Positions 49,938 through 58,090 of a stretch of 64,000 nt of DNA are shown here, piece by piece. Numbering within the stretch: position 1 is the first letter of the stretch; the number at the start of each line of letters is the position of its first letter. The notes under the pieces were generated by a model that had not been told where the DNA came from, ran no database searches, and was given only the letters and a program-made list of their open reading frames with translations. The stretch covers positions 2,108,001 to 2,172,000 of the forward strand of contig NZ_RJJY01000002.1 in the NCBI RefSeq assembly GCF_003751085.1. Reading direction: 5' to 3'. The position numbers and the translations under genes were made by a program. Source of the stretch: Micromonospora sp. Llam0 (lineage in GTDB: Bacteria; Actinomycetota; Actinomycetes; Mycobacteriales; Micromonosporaceae).

Positions 49938-51502
49938 CCATGCCTGGTTCCAGCGCGGCAGACCAACTCGCCCACACCGGTGAGCAGCCCGGAGACGGTG
50001 CCGACAAGCACCCGCCCGAGCAGCGGACCGGCCAGTCCGACAGCCGTCCGGATCCGGGTCCGGCCGCCAATGACGCGGGTGCGTCGGTCCGGCGGGCCGA
50101 TCGGTGGGGTTGGCTCGGCATCGCCGCGATCACTGCGGCGGTCGCGGCGACCTGGGCACCGCAGCTGGCGCTGCCGTTAGGCGACAACCACGTCGGGCGG
50201 ATCTTCGCCCGGCACGCGTTGCACCTGCGCAATCTGCAGGAGAAGGGCCTGGTCGGCTCGTCGTTCAGCGCCGACTGGTCACCGTACAGCAACCAAGCGT
50301 ACGCACATCATCCGCCGCTGGTGAACATGCTCGACGCCACCTTCGGGCTGTTGCCGGGCAGTGGCACGTATGAGGTCCTGATCAGCCCGTTCCTGCTAGG
50401 CCTCCTGGTGGTGCCGGCTGCGGCGGCACTGCTCCGGGCATTCGCGATTGCCTGGATCCCCACCCTCGTCGCAGTCGGGACGATGGCGGCGACCGGAATG
50501 TTCTGGCTGTACAGCCAGCTGACGTTCGACATGGGGCTGATCCTGGCCTTGTCCGCCACCATCGTGGCGTTACGGAAGCGTGCCGATCCACCACGTTGGT
50601 TGGTGGTCTGCGCCTGCGTCACCGCACTGCTCACGACCCTGGCGTCCTGGCCGGGAATCGGCTTTGCGGCGGTTCTCGGGCTGTGGCTGTTGGCCGCCCG
50701 CCGGCTGGACCGGGTGACCGTAGCCGTCGGAGCCAGCATGGTGCTCGGCGTCCTGGCCAGCCTCGCCTTCATCGTCGGCGTCAGTGGCCTGGAGGACCTG
50801 ACCAGCCAGACCGAGTTCCGGACAGCTGGTGGTGGTTTCACCGCCCGACAGTTCCTGGTCCGCCAGCGCGACTACGCGACCGAGTTGCTGCCCATCTGGT
50901 ACCTGGTGATCTTTCCGATCGCCGCCGTCGCCGGCCTGTTCGTCCGGCGGACCCGGTTCTACCTGCTGGTTACGCTCGCCTTCGTCGGGATGTGGGTGAT
51001 CGGGCTCAACAACGGATCGTTCATCCACGACTACTGGGCCTACCCGGTGCTCATTCCCGGTGTGGTCGCGATGGGTGTCCTGTTCGATCTCATCGTCCGG
51101 CGCGTTCCGACGCGGGTGTCGGCGAGCGCCGGCATTGCGGCCGGGGTGGGTCTGTCGGTCGCCTTCGGGACGATAGCTCTGGGGCCGACGGCCCGCGACT
51201 ACGTCTACGGGCCAGCTGACGCCGGCCGGCTGGTCGACGCCTATGCCCCCGGCCCACAGCAGCAGCGCGCCTGGGTCATGAACATCAGCACCGCCCGCTG
51301 GGTCGCCTACTACTGGGATCTCCCGCCGGCGGTGATGAGTCCCGATGCGCTGTCGCAGGCACAGCCGGATGATCTGATCCTCTTCCGGACCGACCTACGT
51401 CAAGGATGGGTGCCGGAGTCGGTGCCGGTGGTCGCCAGCGAGGGTCGGTACGGCCTGTTGCGGGTGGCGGACATCCGATCGGCGTTGCCGGCCGCCGACT
51501 GA
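49934..51502 (+). CDS. GT-C-type membrane glycosyltransferase
   Basis: The 522-residue protein has a hydrophilic N terminus and about 11 transmembrane helices. The first extracytoplasmic loop carries an Asp/His-rich stretch (GDNHVGRIFARHALHL, then YSNQAYAHHPPL), as in ArnT/PMT-type enzymes that take sugars from polyprenyl phosphate. A soluble C-terminal domain follows from about residue 420. Its ATG overlaps the GT2 stop (ATGA). The pair probably glycosylates an outer-surface lipid, polymer or protein; the target is unknown. Confidence 0.85.
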   Translation: MTMPGSSAADQLAHTGEQPGDGADKHPPEQRTGQSDSRPDPGPAANDAGASVRRADRWGWLGIAAITAAVAATWAPQLALPLGDNHVGRIFARHALHLRNLQEKGLVGSSFSADWSPYSNQAYAHHPPLVNMLDATFGLLPGSGTYEVLISPFLLGLLVVPAAAALLRAFAIAWIPTLVAVGTMAATGMFWLYSQLTFDMGLILALSATIVALRKRADPPRWLVVCACVTALLTTLASWPGIGFAAVLGLWLLAARRLDRVTVAVGASMVLGVLASLAFIVGVSGLEDLTSQTEFRTAGGGFTARQFLVRQRDYATELLPIWYLVIFPIAAVAGLFVRRTRFYLLVTLAFVGMWVIGLNNGSFIHDYWAYPVLIPGVVAMGVLFDLIVRRVPTRVSASAGIAAGVGLSVAFGTIALGPTARDYVYGPADAGRLVDAYAPGPQQQRAWVMNISTARWVAYYWDLPPAVMSPDALSQAQPDDLILFRTDLRQGWVPESVPVVASEGRYGLLRVADIRSALPAAD

Positions 51503-51686
51503 TCCGAGAAACGCCAGCGTGTGATGCCGCCCGGCCGCTGCCGGACCGTTCGGTCACGGCGGTGGCCCGGAAGCATTTCGCCGGCCCGGCGGCCGGCGGC
51601 TGCTTGGAAGCCTTGCTCGGCACGACGTTGAGGCCTGCCTTGTCGGTGGTGCCGAAGATGCTTAGCGCCACGTGGTCGCCGAGCTG

Positions 51687-52736
51687 CTAGCCAGCTGCGG
51701 ATCGGTCGCGGTGAGCGCTATCCACCTGGTCGGTCCGGCCGGGTTGGTCCGGCTGCGGCGGTTTGCCGCCGAGTCGACGGTTGGCCAGCAGCACCGCAAT
51801 CGCCGGTGCCGCCACATCGATCATGATCATCAACAGTCGCGACACCACGGCCGCGACCAGGGCGATCGGCTGGCTGACGCTCCCGCCGAGGATGACCACC
51901 AGCGCGGCTTCCCTCGGCCCGGCCCCGGCCGGCGCGACGAGCAGCAGGAATCCGATCGCCCAGGAGCTGGCGAACGCGGCTATCGACAGGAACACCAGAC
52001 GCGGGCCGTCCGCTGCGCCGAGTCCCCACAGCAGCGCCCAGATGTGCCCGCCGTACGCCAGCCAGGCCAGCACCGACCAGAGCACCGACTGGCCGATCCC
52101 GCGCGGCGACAGCGGTCGCGGCATCGGCTCGCGGCGAGCCAGGCGCATGGCGATCGTCAGACCCCAGTTGAGCACCGGTGGCCAGAGTCCGACCGCGGCG
52201 ACCGGCAGGGCCAGCAACGCCCACCAGTAGCGGTCGAAGGAATCCGGGCCGACCAGCGGTAGCAGGCACACCGTGAGAAGCAGGCCGGTGCCAAGTGAGA
52301 CCGCTATCACCAGCAGCGCCGCCGCTACGGAGGCCCGGCCGGGAACCCGGTAGATCTGGCCCAGCCGGGCCTGGGTGAGCATCGGCCACAGCTTGCCGGG
52401 CAGGTACTTGCCGAGCTGCCCGACAAAGAAGATCCGCATGCCGGCATGGAGCGGAATGCGGCTGCCGAAGTCGGTGAGGATCGCTCGCCAGCTCAGGAAG
52501 TTGAACCAGAGGGCGACCGCCGCTGCGGCCGTGGCCAGGAGCAGGCCGGTGACGGTCAGGTCCGCAGCGGCGGCCCGGACCTGCGACCATTGGCTGGCGA
52601 GCGCCCAGCCGATGAATCCGGCGAAGAGACCGACCACGGCGATCTGCAGCGCTCGTCGCAGCAGAGTGGTACGGTGCCGCGCCGGGGAATGCACGCCAGG
52701 CACTCTACTCGTACGTCGGCTGTGGTCGCTGGTCAC
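51687..52736 (-). CDS. Flippase-like/LPTM membrane protein (PF03706-type)
   Basis: The 349-residue protein has eight or nine transmembrane helices. Family signatures include FFVGQLGKYLPGKLWPMLTQARLG and LLVAPAGAGPREAALVVILG, the latter shared with the lysylphosphatidylglycerol synthase membrane domain and AglD-type proteins. Such proteins may move or modify lipid-linked intermediates. It converges on the GT2/GT-C operon, so a shared role in a surface glycan pathway is possible. The gap between their stops (51503-51686) holds no gene. Confidence 0.87.
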   Translation of the reverse strand: MTSDHSRRTSRVPGVHSPARHRTTLLRRALQIAVVGLFAGFIGWALASQWSQVRAAAADLTVTGLLLATAAAAVALWFNFLSWRAILTDFGSRIPLHAGMRIFFVGQLGKYLPGKLWPMLTQARLGQIYRVPGRASVAAALLVIAVSLGTGLLLTVCLLPLVGPDSFDRYWWALLALPVAAVGLWPPVLNWGLTIAMRLARREPMPRPLSPRGIGQSVLWSVLAWLAYGGHIWALLWGLGAADGPRLVFLSIAAFASSWAIGFLLLVAPAGAGPREAALVVILGGSVSQPIALVAAVVSRLLMIMIDVAAPAIAVLLANRRLGGKPPQPDQPGRTDQVDSAHRDRSAAG

Positions 52737-52911
52737 CCCGGCCGGCCGGGTGGCCGCCCGCCCCGGCCCTCTCGCCCGCAGTCTGCCTCCCGCGCTGGTC
52801 AGTGTGCATCCGGGCTTCGCGCGGAAGTCATGGCCAGGTCACGGTACGCGAGGTACGGTTGCTGCCCCTCGACCACGGAGATCGTCGACCCGGGGGATCA
52901 AGGAGGACAGC

Positions 52912-53793
52912 ATGCCGCGCCCCGGTCTACCCAAGTTGATCGCAACCGACCTCGACGGCACCCTGGTCCGCAGCGACGAGACCGTCTCCGCGTACACCCA
53001 TGGGGTGCTCGACCGCGCCCGCGACCTCGGCATCCCGGTCGTCGGGGCTACCGGCCGCGGACCCCGGCTGATGGAGTTGACCCGCAACGACATCCGGGCC
53101 GCCGACTACCTGGTGATGGCCGGTGGCGGGCGGGTGGTCGACCAGAGCGACCCGGCCGGCGTACGGGTGCTGCGCGACGAACGGCTGCCCGCCGACGTGC
53201 TGGCCCAGCTGATCACCGAGTTGGAGTCGGCGGTCGGTCCGCTGATCGTGATGGTCGAAGCGTCCGACGAGCACGAGGCGCCGCTGTGGGGCGACTTCGA
53301 CCCGCAGTGGCGCTACCCGGAGCGGTTCGAGGCCCGTACCCGGGAGCAGTGCCTGGCCACCGACGTGATCAAGGCGTTCGCCCGGACGCCGTCGCACGAC
53401 GTGGACGCGCTGCTCGCCGCCGCGGTGCAGATCGTCCCACCGACGCTGGCGACGGTCACCCAGGCCGGGTTGGGCTTCATCGAGATCTGCCCGCCCGGCG
53501 TCGACAAGGCCAGCGGCCTGGCGGTCGTCGCGGAGTCGCTCGGCGTCGACCCGGCGGACGTGCTGGTCTTCGGTGACATGCCCAACGACCTGCCGATGTT
53601 CGCCTGGGCCGGGTGGTCGCGGGTGGCGGTGTCGAACGCCCATCCGACAGTACGCCGCGCCGCCGATGAGGTTACACTGCGTAATGATGATGACGGCGTA
53701 GCGATTTACCTCGACCGGCTACTGTCCGGAGATGGAAGTGCATCCACGTCTGGTCGCCACCGACCTCGACGGGACACTGCTGCGGCCCGATAA
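52912..53793 (+). CDS. HAD-superfamily (Cof-type) phosphatase
   Basis: The 293-residue protein has the HAD motif I DLDGTLVRSD, motif II ATGRG, and VFGDMPNDLPMF as motif IV, with a C2B-type cap between. Cof-type HADs dephosphorylate sugar phosphates or cofactors such as pyridoxal phosphate. It starts after AGGAGGA. The last about 20 residues (DGSASTSGRHRPRRD) lie in the overlap with the next HAD gene and are not conserved, suggesting loss of the original stop. Confidence 0.9.
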   Translation: MPRPGLPKLIATDLDGTLVRSDETVSAYTHGVLDRARDLGIPVVGATGRGPRLMELTRNDIRAADYLVMAGGGRVVDQSDPAGVRVLRDERLPADVLAQLITELESAVGPLIVMVEASDEHEAPLWGDFDPQWRYPERFEARTREQCLATDVIKAFARTPSHDVDALLAAAVQIVPPTLATVTQAGLGFIEICPPGVDKASGLAVVAESLGVDPADVLVFGDMPNDLPMFAWAGWSRVAVSNAHPTVRRAADEVTLRNDDDGVAIYLDRLLSGDGSASTSGRHRPRRDTAAAR

Positions 53794-54586
53794 GTCGCTC
53801 AGTGCCCGGACCGCCGCCGCGCTGGACGAGTTCCAGCGGCGCGGCGGGCAGGTGGTGCTGGTCACCGGCCGACCGGTGCGTTGGCTGCCGGCCGTCTACG
53901 AACAGCTACGGGCCCCGGTGCCGGCGGTCTGCGCGAACGGTGCCGTGGTCTACGAGCCGCGTACCGACACCGTGCTGCGCGCCGACCCGCTCGCCCCGGA
54001 GATCATGGCCGAGGTCGCCCGGCGGCTGCGCGCCGAAGTCCCGGACGTGGTCTTCGCCGTCGAGGTGGAGAACGGCCGGTTGATGCGGCACGGCACCGAC
54101 TGGCCGGCGCACTGGAACAGCGATCACCCCACCGCCCGGCAGGTCGCCGACTCGGCGGAGCTGCTCACCGCGCCAGCGGTGAAACTGCTGGCCCGCAGCA
54201 GCCACGACGACCCGGAGGTGTTCGTCCGGATCGTCGCCGGGGCGCTCGCCGGGCTGGCCGAGGCCACCCACTCGTCAAAGTCGGGGCTGGTGGAGATCTC
54301 GGCCGCCGGGGTCACCAAGGCGGCCGGGCTGGCCTGGCTCTGCGCCCGCTGGCAGACCAGCGCCGCCGACGTGGTCGCCTTCGGCGACATGCCGAACGAC
54401 GTCCCGATGCTGACCTGGGCCGGGCAGGCGGTCGCGGTGGCGAACGCCCACCCGACGGTGCAGGAGATCGCGGACGCGGTGACTGCGTCGAACGCCGACG
54501 ACGGGGTGGCTGCGTACCTGGAGCAGTTGCTGGCGCAGAGTCAGAGGTACTGGCCGGTGCGGGTGCCGCCGCCCTCGCCTGGCTGA
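53732..54586 (+). CDS. HAD-superfamily (Cof-type) phosphatase, paralogue
   Basis: The 284-residue protein shows DLDGTLLRPDKSLSART as motif I, VTGRPVRWL as motif II, VKLLARSS with the lysine of motif III, and VAFGDMPNDVPMLTWAG as motif IV. It is a close relative of the upstream HAD, probably from gene duplication. Its start lies 62 bases inside the upstream gene in another frame, so expression is coupled. Its 3' end overlaps the convergent Bpa gene by 46 bases. Confidence 0.9.
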   Translation: MEVHPRLVATDLDGTLLRPDKSLSARTAAALDEFQRRGGQVVLVTGRPVRWLPAVYEQLRAPVPAVCANGAVVYEPRTDTVLRADPLAPEIMAEVARRLRAEVPDVVFAVEVENGRLMRHGTDWPAHWNSDHPTARQVADSAELLTAPAVKLLARSSHDDPEVFVRIVAGALAGLAEATHSSKSGLVEISAAGVTKAAGLAWLCARWQTSAADVVAFGDMPNDVPMLTWAGQAVAVANAHPTVQEIADAVTASNADDGVAAYLEQLLAQSQRYWPVRVPPPSPG

Positions 54587-55209
54587 CCGGGCTGGTCCGG
54601 CTGCCCCGGCATGCCGGGGATCATCCCGCCCGGGCCGACCGGCAGCGCCGGCCGCCCGCCGGAACGCATCTGCTCCAGCTGCAGCCGGGCCGCCATCTGC
54701 TGGGCCATCAGCGCCGCCTGAATGCCGTGGAACAGCCCTTCCAGCCAGCCGACCAACTGGGCCTGGGCGACCCGCAGTTCACTCTCGCTCGGGGTGGCGC
54801 CGTCCTCGAACGGCAGCGAGATCCGGGCCAGCTCCTCGCGCAGCTCCGGGGCCAGACCGTCCTCCAGCTCGGTGATGGAACGCCGGTGGATCTCGCGCAG
54901 CCGCTGCCGGCTCGCCTCGTCGAGCGGGGCGGCGCGGACCTCCTCCAGCAACTGTTTGATCATGCTGCCGATCCGCATCACCTTGGCCGGCTGCTCGATC
55001 AGCTGCGACGGGTCTTCCGGGTCGACCGGCTCGTCGCCGGCACCGGTGGCCCCGCTGGCCTCACCGGGGGCACCTGCGGCACCGGCACCGCCGGCGTTCA
55101 CCGTGCCGACCGGTCGCCCGTCCGGGCCGACCACCACCACCGCGCCGGGCCGGCCAGCCGCCGGGGCGGACTCGTTGGTCTCTTCCGGGGAGCCTGACGT
55201 CTCGGTCAT
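54541..55209 (-). CDS. bpa: Bacterial proteasome activator
   Basis: The 222-residue protein is Bpa (PafE/Rv3780 family, DUF2587). The helical core at about residues 65-175 reads KVMRIGSMIKQLLEEVRAAP, then QRLREIHRRSITELEDGLAPELREEL. The extreme C terminus is Gly-Gln-Tyr-Leu, the tail that docks into proteasome alpha-ring pockets. Bpa rings open the 20S proteasome without ATP to degrade unfolded proteins. The N terminus is Gly/Pro-rich and disordered. The start was set at MTETSGS; an ATG three codons earlier is possible. Confidence 0.95.
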   Translation of the reverse strand: MTETSGSPEETNESAPAAGRPGAVVVVGPDGRPVGTVNAGGAGAAGAPGEASGATGAGDEPVDPEDPSQLIEQPAKVMRIGSMIKQLLEEVRAAPLDEASRQRLREIHRRSITELEDGLAPELREELARISLPFEDGATPSESELRVAQAQLVGWLEGLFHGIQAALMAQQMAARLQLEQMRSGGRPALPVGPGGMIPGMPGQPDQPGQPGEGGGTRTGQYL

Positions 55210-55418
55210 GGGTCCCATCTTGGCGCAGCACCAGGGCCGCCCGCTCGCCGGTCCCCCGATCGCGCCGCTCGCCGGCGGCGTGAACCGGCAGATCACCTAG
55301 CATTGACTGGACGTAGCCGAGCGGGTAGAACGCCGAGTGGACTGTCGACCAGTTCGCCATCGTCGGCGTACTCCACCTGCGCGACCGACCGTCGTATCCA
55401 TGGGAGAGGACCACCCCT

Positions 55419-56624
55419 GTGCCTCACATCGACCGCCGGCAAGCCCTGAAGCTGCTGGCCGCGCTCGGCGCCACCGGGCTGGCCAGTGCCTGCAGCGTCG
55501 GCACGGGTGACGACTCGAACGACGACGACGGCCTGGTCAGTGACCGGCCGGTACGCATCGGCCTGATCGTCCCGCAGACCGGCGGTTACAAACCGATCGG
55601 CGACGAGATGCTCAACGGCTTCCAGCTCTACCTGGACACCCACCAGCAGCGGCTGGGTGGCCGCCCGGTCGACCTGGTGATCGCCGACGAGGGGGAGACC
55701 CCCGAGTCCGGCAGGGCGGCGGTCGACTCGCTGCTCCAGCAGCAGGTGCTGGCGCTCACCGGGGTGGCCAACTCGGCGGTGATGCTCGCCATCCGGGACG
55801 CCGTGGAAGAGGCCCGGGTGCCGTTGATCGGCTCGAACGCCTCGCCACGCAGCCTGCAGAGCGTCGTCTACATCTGGCGTACCTCGTACGTCGCCGACGA
55901 GCCCGGCCTCGCTCTCGGCGGCTACCTGGCCCGAGAGGTGTCCGCCAACGGCGAGGTGGCGATCGTCGCCGCCGACCAGCCCGCCGGCCGCGACGTGGTG
56001 CAAGGGTTCCGGGAAGGCTTCGGTGCCAGCGACGAGCGGATCTCCGGGGCGGTCATCTGGGCCAACGCCACCCCGAATCCGGGTCGGGACACCTTCACCG
56101 AGCCGATCCAGGAGGTGATCTTCCGGGATCCGGAGGCGGTCTACTGCCACTTCACCGGCTCGGCGGCGGTCGAGTTCATTCGGCAATTGCGCGACGCTGG
56201 CTTCGAAGGCCCGATCTACGGTCCGGGCTTCCTCACCGAGGGCAACGTCATCGACCAGTTGGGCGAAGAGGCGAGTGGCATCGTCACCGCCCTCAACTAC
56301 TCGGCTGACCTGGACAATTCGGCTAACCTGCAGTTCGCCACCGGTTACCGCAAGCGGTACGGGGCATCGCCGACCACGTACGCGATGTCGTCCTACGACG
56401 CGGCCCAGGTGCTGGACAAGGCGATCCGGTCCGCCGGACCGGGTGTCTCGTCCCAGGAGCTGAACCTGGCGCTCGGCCGGGTAGGGCAGATCGACAGCCC
56501 GCGTGGGCTGTGGCAGTTCAACCAGCCGCGTACGCCGCAGCAGAAGTGGTACCTGCGTGAGGTGCTGCGCGACGGCCCCGTGCTGTCGAACGTGCTGATC
56601 ACCGAGCTCGCCACGCTCGGCTGA
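55419..56624 (+). CDS. Amino-acid-type ABC transporter substrate-binding lipoprotein
   Basis: The 401-residue protein has a lipoprotein signal ending LASACS (lipid on Cys25) after a basic RRQALKLL start, followed by a periplasmic-binding-protein type 6 domain: RIGLIVPQTGGYKPIGDEMLNG and VDLVIADEGETPESG. This family binds branched-chain amino acids, amides or urea. No permease or ATPase genes are adjacent, so it may be a sensor or use a distant transporter. The GTG start follows GAGAGGA. Confidence 0.92.
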   Translation: MPHIDRRQALKLLAALGATGLASACSVGTGDDSNDDDGLVSDRPVRIGLIVPQTGGYKPIGDEMLNGFQLYLDTHQQRLGGRPVDLVIADEGETPESGRAAVDSLLQQQVLALTGVANSAVMLAIRDAVEEARVPLIGSNASPRSLQSVVYIWRTSYVADEPGLALGGYLAREVSANGEVAIVAADQPAGRDVVQGFREGFGASDERISGAVIWANATPNPGRDTFTEPIQEVIFRDPEAVYCHFTGSAAVEFIRQLRDAGFEGPIYGPGFLTEGNVIDQLGEEASGIVTALNYSADLDNSANLQFATGYRKRYGASPTTYAMSSYDAAQVLDKAIRSAGPGVSSQELNLALGRVGQIDSPRGLWQFNQPRTPQQKWYLREVLRDGPVLSNVLITELATLG

Positions 56625-56633
56625 GCGCCACGC

Positions 56634-56657
56634 CGCGGCCCGCCACGCCGGGCCGCG
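56634..56657. terminator. Hairpin between convergent genes
   Basis: CGCGGCCC and GGGCCGCG form an eight-base stem with loop GCCACGCC. It serves the binding-protein gene from the left and the DDAH-like gene from the right. Confidence 0.7.
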
Positions 56658-56671
56658 CTGAACCGTAGGGG

Positions 56672-57502
56672 TCAGCCGCGGAGCTCGGCGACGCAGCACT
56701 TCACGCTGCCTCCGCCCTTGTGCAGCTCGGTGAACTCGACCAGCAGTGGCTGGTAGCCGGCGGCGGCCAGCTTGTCGGCCATCCCGATCGCCTCGCTGTT
56801 GACCACCACATGCCGGCCGTCGCTGATCAGATTCAGCCCGAAAGCCAGCGCGTCGGACCGGTCGGCGATCACCGCGCCGGGGAACAACTGCCGGAGCACC
56901 CGCTGCGACGCGGGGGAGAAGGCCTGCGGGTAGTAGGCGACGGCCTCGTCGTCGAGGGCGGCCAGCGCGGAGTCCAGGTGGTAGAAGTGCGGGTCGACCA
57001 GGCGCAACGACACGACCGGCCGGCTCAGCGTCTCCTGGAGCCGGCGGTGCGCGTCCGGGTCGGTACGGAACCCGTAGCCGGCGAGGATGGTGCCGCCGTA
57101 CGCTCCCGGAAGGTAGGCGAAGTCGCCTTCGCCCTCGTTGGTCTCGGTGGGCCGCACGTACCGCCAGCCGAGCACCTCGTAGAACTCCCGATGCGCAATG
57201 GCCTCTGCGGCCCGCTGCGGGTAGGTGAACCGGGCCCCGAAGACGGTGCGGTCGACCGAGAAGGCACCGTTCGCGGCGTACACCATGTCGGGCAGGTCTG
57301 CGCGGGCCGGCAGCAGCCGGACTTGGTGCCCGATCCCGGTCAGCGTCTCGCGTAGCCCTTCCCATTGTTTGACGGCGAGCTCGGTGTCCACCGGCAACTG
57401 CGGGTTCATCCACGGATTGATCGCGTACTCGACGGCGAAGTGCTCCGGCGGACACATCAGGTACGTCCGGGGCTGCCCGGCGGCAGCGCGCACGTGGGTC
57501 AC
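56672..57502 (-). CDS. Dimethylarginine dimethylaminohydrolase / amidinotransferase-like enzyme
   Basis: The 276-residue guanidino-group-modifying enzyme shows RTYLMCPPEHFAVEYAINPWM, DMVYAANGAFSVD, NEGEGDFAYL, DPHFYHLDSAL and the C-terminal nucleophile in GGGSVKCCVAEL (Cys269 of this numbering). It probably hydrolyses methylated arginine or a related compound to citrulline. Actinobacterial relatives often sit beside ornithine aminotransferase and an Lrp regulator; here only the Lrp gene is present, divergent. I chose the GTG at 57502 because the upstream GTG at 57529 would place the start inside the AT-rich promoter. Confidence 0.87.
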   Translation of the reverse strand: MTHVRAAAGQPRTYLMCPPEHFAVEYAINPWMNPQLPVDTELAVKQWEGLRETLTGIGHQVRLLPARADLPDMVYAANGAFSVDRTVFGARFTYPQRAAEAIAHREFYEVLGWRYVRPTETNEGEGDFAYLPGAYGGTILAGYGFRTDPDAHRRLQETLSRPVVSLRLVDPHFYHLDSALAALDDEAVAYYPQAFSPASQRVLRQLFPGAVIADRSDALAFGLNLISDGRHVVVNSEAIGMADKLAAAGYQPLLVEFTELHKGGGSVKCCVAELRG

Positions 57503-57529
57503 GGGAACCAAGAGTAGGTATGCTGTCAC

Positions 57530-57570
57530 ACAATAAGAAGTCTTTATCGTTGCGCCTGAAGGGCTAAACG
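57530..57570. promoter_or_regulatory. AT-rich divergent control region
   Basis: The stretch CAATAAGAAGTCTTTATCG is far more AT-rich than its surroundings and has partial two-fold symmetry (ATAA-AAG/CTT-TTAT), typical of Lrp/AsnC operators. It lies between the Lrp gene and the enzyme gene it probably controls. Confidence 0.5.
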
Positions 57571-58038
57571 TTGCAGATCGACGCAGTGGACCAGCGAATC
57601 ATTGCGTCGCTGGTGGCCGATGCCCGTTCGTCCTACGCGGACATCGGCGCCCGGGTGTCGCTGTCCGCCCCAGCGGTCAAACGCCGGGTGGACCGGCTGC
57701 GGGCGGCCGGGGTGATCCGCGGCTTCACCGCCGTCGTCGACCCGTCCGCCGTCGGCTGGACCACCGAGGCGTTCATCGAACTGTTCTGCACCGGGCGGAC
57801 CACGCCGGCCCAGATCGCGGCGGCCACCCGCCAGCACCCGGAAGTGGTCGGGGCGTACACGGTCAGCGGCGAGGCGGACGCCCTGGTGCACCTGCGGGCG
57901 GCCGACATCGCGCACCTGGAGCAGGCCCTCGAACGGCTGCGGGCCGAGTCGTTCGTCACCGCCACGAAGAGCATGATCGTGCTTTCCCGGCTGGTCGACG
58001 CACCGCCGCCGGTCGCCGTCCCCGAACCGCCGGCCTGA
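57571..58038 (+). CDS. Lrp/AsnC-family regulator
   Basis: The 155-residue protein has the N-terminal helix-turn-helix (DAVDQRIIASLVADARSSYADIG, then SLSAPAVKRRVDRLRAAGVIRGF) and a C-terminal RAM/AsnC ligand domain (HPEVVGAYTVSGEADALVHLRA). It starts at TTG. It is divergent from a DDAH-like enzyme and so probably responds to an amino acid such as ornithine or arginine. An in-frame proline-rich tail after about residue 143 is not part of the family. Confidence 0.93.
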   Translation: MQIDAVDQRIIASLVADARSSYADIGARVSLSAPAVKRRVDRLRAAGVIRGFTAVVDPSAVGWTTEAFIELFCTGRTTPAQIAAATRQHPEVVGAYTVSGEADALVHLRAADIAHLEQALERLRAESFVTATKSMIVLSRLVDAPPPVAVPEPPA

Positions 58039-58065
58039 CCGGCTGTCCCTTGACCGGCTGTCCCT
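58036..58065. repeat. 15-base tandem repeat at the Lrp gene end
   Basis: TGACCGGCTGTCCCT occurs twice in tandem; the first copy supplies the stop codon of the Lrp gene. Confidence 0.85.
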
Positions 58066-58066
58066 C

Positions 58067-58087
58067 GACCGGCCGGCGGGGCCGGTC
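58067..58087. terminator. Hairpin between Lrp and YbjN genes
   Basis: GACCGGCC-GGCGG-GGCCGGTC has perfect eight-base arms between two converging genes. Confidence 0.7.
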
Positions 58088-58090
58088 AGG

